Positions 26,383 through 34,965 of a stretch of 64,000 bases of DNA are shown one piece after another. Under the pieces are notes generated by a model. It was not told the origin of the DNA. It was given only the letters and a program-made list of their open reading frames with translations, and did no database searches. Position 1 is the stretch's first letter, and every line of letters begins with the position of its first letter. The translations under genes were made by a program, and so were the position numbers. This DNA comes from Rhodopseudomonas sp. AAP120 (GTDB taxonomy: Bacteria > Pseudomonadota > Alphaproteobacteria > Rhizobiales > Xanthobacteraceae): contig NZ_LJIC01000129.1 in assembly GCF_001295845.1 (NCBI RefSeq), positions 37,832 to 101,831 of the forward strand, read 5' to 3'.

Positions 26383-26430
26383 CATTCGCACGCCTTCGGG
26401 CGAGCAAGGGCTTGACACCATTGACCGATG

Positions 26431-26463
26431 CGGCAAACCGACAGTTTGCCGTGTCGGTTTTTT
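26431..26463 (+). terminator. Intrinsic terminator with a competing upstream hairpin
   Basis: CCGACA (26438-26443) pairs with TGTCGG (26452-26457), followed by six T. An overlapping 8-bp hairpin (26431-26438 with 26444-26451) uses some of the same bases, so the two cannot form together. It ends the USP/CBS-BON unit before fixL. Confidence 0.75.
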
Positions 26464-26537
26464 GCTGACTGCAGCGTCCGTTGCGGATCAGAACACCTAT
26501 ATGATAAGACCAATCCTATGAGTTGCGAAGGTAGCGC

Positions 26538-28067
26538 GTGACCGTTCTAGCCCAATCATCGGAGGACCTTGCGCGCGACCGGCGGCTGCAGCAAGGCATC
26601 GATCAATACGGCGTGGGGAGTTGGGAGCTCAATCTCGCCACGCGGGAATTGGTGTGGTCGGTGACGGCCAGACGCCTGTTCGGCGTCGCCCCGGATGCTC
26701 CGGTCGACTTTGACGCGTTTCTGTCGCTGATCGATCCGGAGGATCGTGACCGCGTCGCGCAGGCGATGCAGCGCTCGATCGATAACGGCGAAAACCTCGA
26801 TATCATGTACCGCGTCGTGGACCGCGGCCAGGCGAGCCACTGGCTGCGCTCGCGCGGCGGCCTGATCAGGGAGGACGGCGGCGCCGGCTATCTCTGCGGC
26901 ATCGTGCTCGACGTCGACCAGCAGAAGGTGCTCGAACAGGAGCTTCGGCTGCAGCAGAGCCAGCTCCGCTCGATCCTCGACACCGTGCCGGACGCGATGA
27001 TCCTGATCGACGGCCGCGGCATCATGCGGTTCTTCTCCAGCGCCGCCGAGCGGATGTTCGGACTGACCGAGCGGGAAGCGATCGGCCAAAACATCAGCAT
27101 CCTGATGCCCCGCCCGGACGCCACCCGCCACGACAACTACATCACCCGCTACAACTCCACCGGCGAACGCCACATCATCGGCATCGGCCGCATTGTCACC
27201 GGCCAGCGCAAGGACGGCACGACCTTCCCGATCCATCTGTCGATCGGCGAGATGGAGTCCGGCGGCGAGCGCTACTTCACCGGCTTCATTCGCGATCTCA
27301 CCGAGTATCAGCAGACCCAGGCCCGGCTGCACGAATTGCAGGCCGAACTCGTCCACGTCTCGCGCCTCACCGCGATGGGCGAAATGGCGTCTGCACTCGC
27401 GCACGAGCTCAATCAGCCGCTGTCGGCCATCAGCAACTACATGAAAGGGTCGCGGCGGCTGCTCGCTGCGAGCCGCGATCCGAACACGGCCAAGATCGAG
27501 AACGCGATGGAGCGCGCCGCCGAGCAGGCGCTGCGCGCCGGCCAGATCATCCGCCGGCTGCGCGACTTCGTGGCCCGCGGCGAATCCGAGAAGCGGGTCG
27601 AGAGTCTCGCCAAGCTGGTCGAGGAAGCGGGCGCGCTCGGTCTCACCGGCGCGCGCGAACAGGGTGTGGTGCTGCGCTTCCAAATGAACCCCGCCAACGA
27701 TCTGGTACTGGTCGACCGCGTCCAGATCCAGCAGGTGCTGGTCAATTTGTTCCGCAACGCGCTCGAGGCGATGGCGAACTCGCCGCGAAAGGAATTGTCG
27801 GCGTCGAATGCGCGGGTCGCCGACGACATGATTGAAGTGACCGTTTCGGACACCGGCAGCGGCATCCCGGACGACGTCAAGGCAAAGCTTTTTCAGACCT
27901 TTTTCACCACCAAGGACACCGGAATGGGCGTTGGACTGTCGATCAGTCGCTCGATCATCGAAGCCCATGGCGGGCGGATGTGGGCGGAGACCAACAGCGC
28001 GGGCGGCGCGACTTTTCGTTTCACGCTGCCGATTGCGCCGGGCGAGGACGTGAGCGATGGCGCGTAA
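26538..28067 (+). CDS. fixL: FixL, haem-based oxygen-sensing histidine kinase
   Basis: 509 residues, no membrane segments (soluble, like Bradyrhizobium FixL). PAS-A is at about 20-130 and the haem-binding PAS-B at about 143-258, with the proximal His198 in RHDNYI and the distal Arg218 in GIGRIV, spaced as in known FixL. The HisKA phosphoacceptor is H289 in ALAHELNQPL and a HATPase domain follows, with an N-box (NLFRNALEAM) and G-boxes. When oxygen leaves the haem it phosphorylates FixJ. The gene overlaps fixJ by 11 bases, so the two are translationally coupled. It starts at GTG. Confidence 0.96.
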   Translation: MTVLAQSSEDLARDRRLQQGIDQYGVGSWELNLATRELVWSVTARRLFGVAPDAPVDFDAFLSLIDPEDRDRVAQAMQRSIDNGENLDIMYRVVDRGQASHWLRSRGGLIREDGGAGYLCGIVLDVDQQKVLEQELRLQQSQLRSILDTVPDAMILIDGRGIMRFFSSAAERMFGLTEREAIGQNISILMPRPDATRHDNYITRYNSTGERHIIGIGRIVTGQRKDGTTFPIHLSIGEMESGGERYFTGFIRDLTEYQQTQARLHELQAELVHVSRLTAMGEMASALAHELNQPLSAISNYMKGSRRLLAASRDPNTAKIENAMERAAEQALRAGQIIRRLRDFVARGESEKRVESLAKLVEEAGALGLTGAREQGVVLRFQMNPANDLVLVDRVQIQQVLVNLFRNALEAMANSPRKELSASNARVADDMIEVTVSDTGSGIPDDVKAKLFQTFFTTKDTGMGVGLSISRSIIEAHGGRMWAETNSAGGATFRFTLPIAPGEDVSDGA

Positions 28068-28674
28068 GGGCATTGTCTATGTGATCGACGACGATCAGGC
28101 GATGCGGGAGTCGATCGATTTCCTGCTCACCTCCGCCGATTACGAGGTCCGCCTGTTCGAATCCGCCGCGTCGTTTCTCGATGCGATGGCCAACATCGCC
28201 TTCGGCTGCGTGCTGTCCGACGTCCGGATGCCGGGGATCGACGGGCTGGATCTGTTGAAGCGGCTGAAAGCCGGCCGCAGCCGGCTGCCGGTGGTGATCA
28301 TGACCGGCCATGGCGACGTGCCGCTCGCGGTGGAAGCCATGAAGCTCGGTGCGATCGACTTCATCGAAAAGCCGTTCGACGACGATCGCCTGATCGGCCT
28401 GATCGAAACCTCGTTGAAGCAGGCCGGCGACGAAGCCAGGAGTGAGGCCGTATCACAGGATATCGTCGCGCGCGTCCAGTCGTTGAGCCCGCGCGAACGC
28501 CAGGTCATGGACGGACTGATCGCCGGCATGTCGAACAAGGTGATCGCACGCGAGTTCGACATCAGTCCCCGCACCATCGAGGTCTATCGCGCCAACGTGA
28601 TGACCAAGATGCAAGCCTCGAGCCTGTCGGAACTCGTCCGAATGGCGATGCGCGGTGGCGTGATCAAGGATTGA
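28057..28674 (+). CDS. fixJ: FixJ, response regulator
   Basis: 205 residues. The receiver domain has the acidic pair near residues 11-13, phosphoacceptor D55 in CVLSDVRMPG, and Lys in FIEKPF. A linker and LuxR/GerE-type HTH follow (LSPRERQVMDGLIAGMSNKV then SPRTIEVYRANVMTKM). Phosphorylated by FixL, it activates fixK. A Fnr/FixK box overlaps its stop codon and serves the next gene. Confidence 0.96.
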   Translation: MARKGIVYVIDDDQAMRESIDFLLTSADYEVRLFESAASFLDAMANIAFGCVLSDVRMPGIDGLDLLKRLKAGRSRLPVVIMTGHGDVPLAVEAMKLGAIDFIEKPFDDDRLIGLIETSLKQAGDEARSEAVSQDIVARVQSLSPRERQVMDGLIAGMSNKVIAREFDISPRTIEVYRANVMTKMQASSLSELVRMAMRGGVIKD

Positions 28675-28684
28675 GGCAGATCAA
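28671..28684. promoter_or_regulatory. Fnr/FixK box upstream of the lone receiver gene
   Basis: TTGAG-GCAG-ATCAA, nine of ten half-site bases, overlapping the fixJ stop. It predicts a start site near 28719 and a leader of about 43 nt for the receiver gene. Confidence 0.6.
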
Positions 28685-28761
28685 CCCACGTCGCCGGGCG
28701 GCGATTATCGTTCCGGCTATGAGAAAATTGTTCGCTGGACCGGGTGCGTAGGAAGCAAGTA

Positions 28762-29169
28762 ATGACCTGCGCGCCCTCAAAAATTGTTGTCTACGTCGTC
28801 GACGACGATCAGGGCGTCCTCGGATCGCTGCGATTCCTGCTGGAAACCGACGGATTCGAAGTTCGTACGTTTCGCAGCGGGCCGGCGCTGCTCGACTCGC
28901 TCGACGACGGACGCGCGGATTGCATCGTCGTGGACTACAAGATGCCCGGCATGAACGGCATCGACCTCGCGCAAAAGTTGCGCGACCGCAAGGTCGCCTG
29001 TCCCGTCGTGATGATCACCGGCTATCCGGACGAGAGCATTTCGAGCCGCGCCGCGGCCGTCGGCGTACGCCATGTCGTGCTGAAGCCGCATCTCGAAGAG
29101 AGCCTGGTGTTTCATATCCGCGGCGCGCTCAAGAATGACGGCGCGCCGCTCTGTACGCCGGGTCTTTGA
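28762..29169 (+). CDS. Stand-alone receiver-domain response regulator, FixJ-like
   Basis: 135 residues, receiver domain only: acidic pocket near D14-D16, phosphoacceptor D58 in IVVDYKMPG, conserved Thr in MITGY and Lys in LKPH. No output domain. Closest in style to the FixJ receiver just upstream. Lying between fixJ and fixK, with its own Fnr/FixK box, it may compete for phosphate from FixL (as FixT-type or single-domain regulators do elsewhere). That role is inferred. The start follows AGGAAG. Confidence 0.88.
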   Translation: MTCAPSKIVVYVVDDDQGVLGSLRFLLETDGFEVRTFRSGPALLDSLDDGRADCIVVDYKMPGMNGIDLAQKLRDRKVACPVVMITGYPDESISSRAAAVGVRHVVLKPHLEESLVFHIRGALKNDGAPLCTPGL

Positions 29170-29337
29170 CTTCACCTAAACCGTTGATATTGCTCAGTAG
29201 GCGGAAGTGGTGGACGGCCATCGTCTCCGTAAAACCCCTTAGGGAACCCACCTTAAGATATGGGGCGAAATATTCGGCCTCGGAAATCTTCACTACAACC
29301 ACGCCATCCGATCCCGATACCCGCAGGAGATGGCAAG

Positions 29338-30027
29338 ATGCTGAACCAGTCGCTCAGGGCCCCGACCGTCGCAAAGGCTCCGGTTGACCCCTCCCGTTCC
29401 CCGGCTGATCAGTTTTTTGCAACCACCGGTCACGCCGGCCTGATCGCCTCCGAGTTCACCTACAAGAAGGAAGAGGAGATCTACGGCGAGGACGAGCCTT
29501 CCGAATACGTCTATCAGGTCGTGTCGGGTGCGGTCCGCAGCTACAAGCTTCTCTCCGACGGCCGCCGCCAGATCGGCGCCTTCTATCTCCCCGGTGACGT
29601 GTTCGGGCTGGAGTCGGGACCGACCCATCGCCTCACCGCGGAAGCCATCGTCGACACCACCGTTCGCCTGCTGAAGCGCCGCAGCCTGGAACAGGCCGCC
29701 GCCACCGACGTCCATGTCGCCCGCAGCCTGTGGTCGATGACCGCCGGCGAGCTGCGCCACGCCGAAGATCACATGCTGCTGCTCGGCCGCAAGAATGCGA
29801 TGGAGCGGGTCGCCAACTTCCTGCTCGAGATGGATCGCCGCCTCGCCGTCGCCGGCATGATGGCGCTGCCGATGTGCCGCCGCGACATCGGCGACTATCT
29901 CGGCCTCACCCTCGAGACCGTGTCGCGCGCGCTGTCGCAGCTGCAGAGCCAGGGCATCCTCGGCTTCTCCGGCGCCCGCCAGATCGAACTGCGCAACCGC
30001 CAGCAGCTGCGTAACTTGGACGCGTAA
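29338..30027 (+). CDS. fixK: FixK, Crp/Fnr-family transcription activator without Fe-S cluster
   Basis: 229 residues from the ATG at 29338, with AGGAG nine bases upstream. A cNMP-like beta-roll is followed by an HTH with LTLETVSRALSQL. The N-terminal cysteine cluster of Fnr is absent, as in FixK2. A single Cys (C180 in ALPMCRRDI) sits where Bradyrhizobium FixK2 has its redox-sensitive Cys. It acts downstream of FixLJ and binds TTGAT-N4-ATCAA boxes, several of which are in this window. A terminator follows at 30060. Confidence 0.95.
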   Translation: MLNQSLRAPTVAKAPVDPSRSPADQFFATTGHAGLIASEFTYKKEEEIYGEDEPSEYVYQVVSGAVRSYKLLSDGRRQIGAFYLPGDVFGLESGPTHRLTAEAIVDTTVRLLKRRSLEQAAATDVHVARSLWSMTAGELRHAEDHMLLLGRKNAMERVANFLLEMDRRLAVAGMMALPMCRRDIGDYLGLTLETVSRALSQLQSQGILGFSGARQIELRNRQQLRNLDA

Positions 30028-30059
30028 CGCGTCCACCCATCGGATCGGATCGGATCGAG

Positions 30060-30088
30060 AGTGCCGGCTCGCAGGGTCGGCACTTTTC
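30060..30088 (+). terminator. Intrinsic terminator after fixK
   Basis: AGTGCCG (30060-30066) pairs with CGGCACT (30078-30084), followed by a short T-run. It comes 33 bases after the fixK stop, just after a triple GGATC direct repeat. Confidence 0.7.
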
Positions 30089-30418
30089 GTTTGGAGGACC
30101 GGTAAGAGAGGGCTGAGCTCGTTGGGCGGCTGAGCAAAGCAAGGCCCACGCCCCCTGCAGACAACCCACGTGACCACGGCGCGGCGGGTCTTTGCCGTCC
30201 GGCCACGTCAGAAAATTTTTCCTTCTCGGGCCATTTCTTAAGAGAACGAACGCGTTGCGCCTACGCATTTCGCCAGCTCGCAGATTTTTATTTCCCAAAC
30301 TTGATTGACTTGGCTTCCCCGGCCCGACCTGATGGCCGTCCCGGCGAACCTTTGCGCTGGCCGTATATGGCCAGGACGCGGCGGCGGTTCGCCTTTCATC
30401 GTCGCAGGGATTTTTGCT
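30089..30418 (+). promoter_or_regulatory. Long leader region of the O-acetylhomoserine sulfhydrylase gene
   Basis: About 330 non-coding bases. It contains AT-rich patches (about 30205-30240 and 30280-30300) that could hold a promoter, and a hairpin CTGGCC/GGCCAG at 30357-30374 near the start codon. The gene family is often riboswitch-controlled in alphaproteobacteria, but I could not find the conserved core of the SAM-II motif. Confidence 0.35.
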
Positions 30419-31726
30419 ATGACCGAGAAACTTCACCCCGAGACCCTCGCGCTGCATGCCGGCTGGCGCGCCGATCCGTCGACCGGCTCGGTCGCGGTGC
30501 CGATCTTCCAGACCACCTCGTATCAGTTCAACAACACCGAGCACGCCGCGAACCTGTTCGCGCTGAAGGAGCTCGGCAACATCTACACCCGCATCGGCAA
30601 CCCGACGACCGACGTGCTGGAGAAGCGAATCGCCGCGCTGGAAGGCGGCGTCGCGGCGCTCACTGTCGCCTCCGGCCAGGCCGCGTCCGCCCTGTCGCTG
30701 CAGAACCTCGCCCGCGCCGGTGACAACGTCGTCAGTTCGACTGACCTGTATGGCGGCACCTGGAATCTGTTCGCCAACACGCTGAAGGACCAGGGCATCG
30801 AAGTGCGCTTTGTCGATCCGTCCGATCCCGAGGCGTTCGAACGCGCGACGGACGACCGCACCCGCGCCTACTATGCCGAGACCTTGCCCAACCCCAAGCT
30901 GGCGGTGTTTCCGATCGCCGAAGTCGCCGCGATCGGCCGCAAGCACGGCATCCCGCTGATCGTCGATAACACTGCGGCGCCGCTGCTGGTGAAGCCGCTC
31001 GAACACGGTGCCGCCGTCGTCGTGTACTCGGCAACCAAATATCTCGGCGGCCACGGCACCTCGATCGGCGGTCTGATCGTCGACGGCGGCAATTTCGACT
31101 GGGAGAAGTTCCCGCAGCGCCAGCCCGCCCTGAACACCCCGGACCCGAGCTATCACGGCGCCGTCTGGGTCGAAGCGGTGAAGCCGCTGGGCCCGATCGC
31201 CTATATCATCAAGGCACGGACCACGCTGCTGCGCGACCTCGGCGCCGCGCTGTCGCCGTTCAACGCGTTCCAGATCCTGCAGGGACTGGAAACTCTGCCG
31301 CTGCGGATCGAGCGTCACGTCCAGAACGCCCAGGCGGTCGCCGACTATCTCGAAAAGCGGCCGGAAGTCGTCAAGGTGATCCACCCCTCCAAGCAGACCG
31401 GCGTCGCCCACGAACGCGCGGATCGTTACCTGAAGGGCAAATTCGGCGGCCTGGTCGGCTTCGAACTCGCCGGCGGCTTGGAGGCCGGGCGCAAATTCAT
31501 CGATGCGCTGCAGCTCTTGTATCACGTCGCCAATATCGGCGATGCCCGCAGCCTCGCCATCCACCCGGCCTCGACCACGCACTCGCAGCTGTCCACCGAA
31601 GACCAACTCGCGACCGGCGTGTCGGACGGCTATGTCCGGCTGTCGATCGGCCTCGAGCATATCGACGACATCATCGTCGATCTGGAACGCGGCCTTGCGG
31701 CGGGACGTCTCGCCCGAGCCGCGTAA
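30419..31726 (+). CDS. metY: O-acetylhomoserine (thiol)-lyase / aminocarboxypropyltransferase
   Basis: 435 residues from the ATG at 30419. This is a PLP-dependent Cys/Met metabolism enzyme of the gamma family; the PLP Lys is in VYSATKYLGGHG (~residue 208), and the substrate/cofactor loops SYQFNNTEHAANLFALKELG and YTRIGNPTTDVLEKR are characteristic of MetY. It makes homocysteine from O-acetylhomoserine and sulfide. The length is right for MetY (~430). It is monocistronic, with a long leader. Confidence 0.93.
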   Translation: MTEKLHPETLALHAGWRADPSTGSVAVPIFQTTSYQFNNTEHAANLFALKELGNIYTRIGNPTTDVLEKRIAALEGGVAALTVASGQAASALSLQNLARAGDNVVSSTDLYGGTWNLFANTLKDQGIEVRFVDPSDPEAFERATDDRTRAYYAETLPNPKLAVFPIAEVAAIGRKHGIPLIVDNTAAPLLVKPLEHGAAVVVYSATKYLGGHGTSIGGLIVDGGNFDWEKFPQRQPALNTPDPSYHGAVWVEAVKPLGPIAYIIKARTTLLRDLGAALSPFNAFQILQGLETLPLRIERHVQNAQAVADYLEKRPEVVKVIHPSKQTGVAHERADRYLKGKFGGLVGFELAGGLEAGRKFIDALQLLYHVANIGDARSLAIHPASTTHSQLSTEDQLATGVSDGYVRLSIGLEHIDDIIVDLERGLAAGRLARAA

Positions 31727-31727
31727 C

Positions 31728-31752
31728 GGAACCTCGCTGCTTGCCTCCGGTT
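31728..31752 (+). promoter_or_regulatory. EcfG-type promoter upstream of the gene at 31793
   Basis: GGAAC (31728-31732), 16 bases, then GGTT (31749-31752), one mismatch from GGAAC-N16-CGTT. It starts two bases after the metY stop codon and leaves a leader of about 35 nt. Confidence 0.55.
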
Positions 31753-31792
31753 GTCGCTCGACAAAGGTTTCGAACGGCATTCCGGAGGCGAC

Positions 31793-32092
31793 ATGCAGCA
31801 GAAGATCACGGGCGCGTTTTCAACCAGACGCGCCGCCGAACTCGCGGTCGAGCGGTTGGTGCAGGAACACGGCGTCGACCGCAAACAGGTCGTCGTGCAG
31901 GCCCGGGGCCAGGACAACAGCGCCGGCACCAAACCGGCCGGCGCCGATCGCGAAAGCGGTCATCCTGGTGAGGACAAGCACGGCGATCCGGAGCTGAACG
32001 ACGTTATCGAAGTCTCGGTCTCCGGCGGCGACGCCAGCGTGATCAAAGCCGCGATGAAAGACGCGGGGGCAAGTTCCGTCGGCGCCGGATAG
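31793..32092 (+). CDS. Small hypothetical protein, probable general-stress gene
   Basis: 99 residues from an ATG with a textbook GGAGG. The N-terminal ~45 residues (ITGAFSTRRAAELAVERLVQ) and the C-terminal ~30 (VIEVSVSGGDASVIKAAMKD) look like the two halves of a ferredoxin-like fold seen in general-stress proteins, where a flexible Gly/Asp/Glu/His-rich loop joins them. No signal peptide or metal motif. An EcfG-type promoter just upstream argues for control by the GSR system at the left end of the window. Confidence 0.8.
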   Translation: MQQKITGAFSTRRAAELAVERLVQEHGVDRKQVVVQARGQDNSAGTKPAGADRESGHPGEDKHGDPELNDVIEVSVSGGDASVIKAAMKDAGASSVGAG

Positions 32093-32098
32093 ACGTCC

Positions 32099-32160
32099 TT
32101 TGTAGGGTGGGCAAAGGCGCGGAGCGCGTGGGCCTCGTTGCGCACAGCCCACGCTACGAA
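32099..32160. repeat. REP-like palindrome after the nuo operon
   Basis: The left arm TGTAGGGTGGGC and right arm GCCCACGCTACGAA form an imperfect inverted repeat of the GTAGGGTGGGC type dispersed in Bradyrhizobiaceae genomes. It lies in the convergent gap between nuoN and the gene at 31793 and may serve as a terminator-like structure. Confidence 0.6.
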
Positions 32161-33512
32161 GGAGACGGAATGAGGGCCATCAGCGTCATCGGTGCAACGC
32201 CGAACAGGATGATCAGCGCGCAACAAACCATCAGCAAACCACGGTCGAGCGCGGACAGCGGCTCGGACTCCTCATGGCTCTGCCCGACCAGGGGCGCGGT
32301 GAAAAAGCGCGCGTAGTAGTAGAAGCCCAGCGACGAGCCGGCGACCACGATGGCCAGCAGCGTCCACAATCCGCCGTCGACCAGCACGCGTAGCAAATAC
32401 AGCTTGGCGATGAAGCCACCGGCGGCCGGCAGGCCGGCGAGCGACAGCATCGACAGCGACAGTGCGATCGCTTCCAGTGGACGGCGCTTCACAAGTCCAT
32501 GCAGATCCGGCAGCGTCGGGGCGCGGCCGAGCAGCCCGGCGACACACAGCGCGGCCAGCATCGCCGGCGCGTAGGCGCCGAGATAGAACAGCGCCGCCTC
32601 ACCGGCCAGCGGCTGTCCCGACGCCAGGATCAGCGCCACATAGCCCGAATGCGCGATGGTCGAATAGCCGAGCATGCGCGGTAGTTGCGGCTGGCCCAGC
32701 GCCAGCAGATTGCCGGCGAGCACCGAGGCGGCGCCAAGCGCGGCGAGGCCGCTGCTCCACACCGGCTCGGGCAGATGCGCGGTGAGCACCAGCCGCAGGA
32801 TCACGATGGTCATCGCGGCTTTCGACACGACGCCAGCTAGCGCCGCGGCGCTCGAGGGCGACGCCTCGAACGCGTCGGGTGTCCACATGTGGAACGGCAC
32901 CAGCGAGAACTTGAAGCCGAGGCCGGCGAGCAGCAGCGCGGTGCCGAGCGCTGCCAGCGCGCCCTGGCCAGTCCAGCCGGCGAAATCGAGCGCGCCGGTC
33001 TCCGCATAGATCAGCGCGATGCCGAGCAGCAGCGCCGATGACGCCAGTCCGCTCATCACCAGAAACTTGTAAGCCGCCTCCAGCCCCTGCCGCGACAGCC
33101 GGAACGCGAACAATGCGATCAGCGACAGGCTGACGATCTCGATGCCGAGAAACAGCGTCGCGGCGTGGCCTGCGCCCGCCAGTGTCACCGCGCCGATCGC
33201 GACCAAGACCAGCAGCGACGGAGCTTCCTTGGCCGGGTGGCCGGCGCGCAGGAACACCAGCGCGCCGAGCGAGGCCAGACAAATATAGACGATGCCGAAC
33301 CGCGCGATCGCATCGTCGGTGAACAGCGCCCCTATCGGCGCCGCCGGCGCGCCGACGCGGAGCAGCACCAGCGCCGCAGCCGCAGCAAGGCCGGCCGCCG
33401 CCGCGGCCTGCCCGGCTTCGAGCCGCGCCAACGGCACCAGCATCATCGCCGCGATGGCGGCGACGGCCAGCGCGATGAGCGGCGAAAGCGCGGCGAACTG
33501 GGCTGCGGTCAT
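32154..33512 (-). CDS. nuoN: NADH-quinone oxidoreductase subunit N
   Basis: 452 residues, about 14 transmembrane helices, one of three antiporter-like proton-pumping subunits of complex I. It has the TM5-type Glu and TM7/8 Lys features of this family (GIEIVSLSLIALFAF, LGFKFSLVPFHMWTPDAFEA). Last gene of the nuo operon, 10 bases after nuoM. Slightly shorter than E. coli NuoN (485). Confidence 0.94.
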   Translation of the reverse strand: MTAAQFAALSPLIALAVAAIAAMMLVPLARLEAGQAAAAAGLAAAAALVLLRVGAPAAPIGALFTDDAIARFGIVYICLASLGALVFLRAGHPAKEAPSLLVLVAIGAVTLAGAGHAATLFLGIEIVSLSLIALFAFRLSRQGLEAAYKFLVMSGLASSALLLGIALIYAETGALDFAGWTGQGALAALGTALLLAGLGFKFSLVPFHMWTPDAFEASPSSAAALAGVVSKAAMTIVILRLVLTAHLPEPVWSSGLAALGAASVLAGNLLALGQPQLPRMLGYSTIAHSGYVALILASGQPLAGEAALFYLGAYAPAMLAALCVAGLLGRAPTLPDLHGLVKRRPLEAIALSLSMLSLAGLPAAGGFIAKLYLLRVLVDGGLWTLLAIVVAGSSLGFYYYARFFTAPLVGQSHEESEPLSALDRGLLMVCCALIILFGVAPMTLMALIPSPS

Positions 33513-33522
33513 GATGCGGCGA

Positions 33523-34965
33523 TCACGGCGTCTGCGTCAGCGCGGCTTTGATGGCCGGCTCGAGCAGAGCCAGCAGGCTCTGCGGATACAGTCCGATGAT
33601 CAGCGTCGCCGCGCTCATCACCAGCACCGGCCAATACTCGCGCCAACTCAGATCGGCGAGCGGCGCCTTCGGCTGCGCCGCGCCGAACACCAGTCCCTTG
33701 AGCAGCCGAGTCGCATAGATCACCGACACGACGAGCGTCGACAGCGCCAGCAGCGCGAACACCCAGTTGACCTGGAAGATGCCGACCACCACCAGCGCCT
33801 CGCCGACGAAATTCGCCGTGCCGGGCAGCGCCAGCAGCGCCGAGCAGAACAGCGCGAACGCCGCGGCGAAGCGCGGCGCGCTCTGCTGCAATCCGCCGAG
33901 CTGGCGCAGGTCGCGCGTGTGGGTGCGCTCGTACAGCGCGCCGATCAGCAGGAACAGCGCCGAGGCGGAGAACGAATGCGCGATCATCTCGACCGCCGCA
34001 CCGGCGAGCGCGTAGTGCACGCCGGCGGCGATGCCCATCAGCACGATCGACATGTGGGCGATCGACGTGTAGGCGACCAGCCGCTTGGCGTCGTTCTGTC
34101 CGCAAGCAACGAGGCCTCCATACAGCGCGCCGGCGGCGCCGAGCGCGATGCCATAGGGCGCGACCGCGGCGAGACCTTGCGGAAACAGCATGGGAGCGAA
34201 GCGGAACAAGCCGTAGGCGCCGGTCTTCAGCAGAATGCCGGCGAGCAGGATCGAGCCGGCGGTCGGCGCCAGCGTGTGCGCTTCGGGCAGCCAGGCGTGG
34301 AACGGCGGCACCGACAGCTTGACCATGAAGGCGAGCGAGAAGCCGAGCAGCATCCACACCTGGACCGAGGTGGAGAGCTTCATCTCGGCCAGTTCGAAGG
34401 CGCTGAACGTCATGTGATCGGCCATCGCCGCCAGCGCAAACGACGCCGCCAGCAGGCCGAAGCCGGCGACCGCGTTGAAGATCAGGAATTTCAGCGCCGC
34501 GCCTTCCTTGTCGACGTGGCCCCACACCGCGATCAGCATGAAGGCCGGCACCAGCATCGCTTCCCAGAAAAACGCGAAGATCAAAAGGTCGAACGAGACG
34601 AACACGCCGACGGTCGCCGCCACGGTCCAGCACAGGCTGGCGTGAAACAGGCCCGACTGCGTGCGGATCTCCGACCACGACGCCATCACCGAGATGATGC
34701 CGAGCCCGGCCGCGATCGCGATCAGCGCCGCGGACAATCCGTCCAGCGCGAAGTCGAGCGCGATGCCGAACGACGGCACCCACGGATAGCTGACCTTGGC
34801 GTACCAACGTCCTTCGGGCGCGCCGGCGACGATCCCGATCAGCAACAACAGCATTAGCGCAAAAGTCGCGATTGCGACCCAGCGCTCGCGCTCGCCTTTG
34901 CCGGCGACCAGGAATGCGACAAGGCCGCCGATGGTCGGCAGCAGGATGAGCGCGATCAGCGCCAT
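33523..34965 (-). CDS. nuoM: NADH-quinone oxidoreductase subunit M
   Basis: 480 residues from the ATG at 34965; the frame is open further upstream only inside nuoL. About 14 membrane helices; FFWEAMLVPAFMLIAVWG and MVKLSVPPFHAWLPEAHTLA are the conserved proton-channel segments. Antiporter-like subunit of the membrane arm. Overlaps nuoL by 10 bases. Confidence 0.95.
   Translation of the reverse strand: MALIALILLPTIGGLVAFLVAGKGERERWVAIATFALMLLLLIGIVAGAPEGRWYAKVSYPWVPSFGIALDFALDGLSAALIAIAAGLGIISVMASWSEIRTQSGLFHASLCWTVAATVGVFVSFDLLIFAFFWEAMLVPAFMLIAVWGHVDKEGAALKFLIFNAVAGFGLLAASFALAAMADHMTFSAFELAEMKLSTSVQVWMLLGFSLAFMVKLSVPPFHAWLPEAHTLAPTAGSILLAGILLKTGAYGLFRFAPMLFPQGLAAVAPYGIALGAAGALYGGLVACGQNDAKRLVAYTSIAHMSIVLMGIAAGVHYALAGAAVEMIAHSFSASALFLLIGALYERTHTRDLRQLGGLQQSAPRFAAAFALFCSALLALPGTANFVGEALVVVGIFQVNWVFALLALSTLVVSVIYATRLLKGLVFGAAQPKAPLADLSWREYWPVLVMSAATLIIGLYPQSLLALLEPAIKAALTQTP

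Noticed and set aside
26410..26426. TTGACACCATTGAC before fixL as a FixK box
   Set aside because: The two half-sites are direct, not inverted, repeats.
30089..30418. SAM-II riboswitch upstream of metY
   Set aside because: The expected conserved core was not found by eye; only an unassigned leader is reported.
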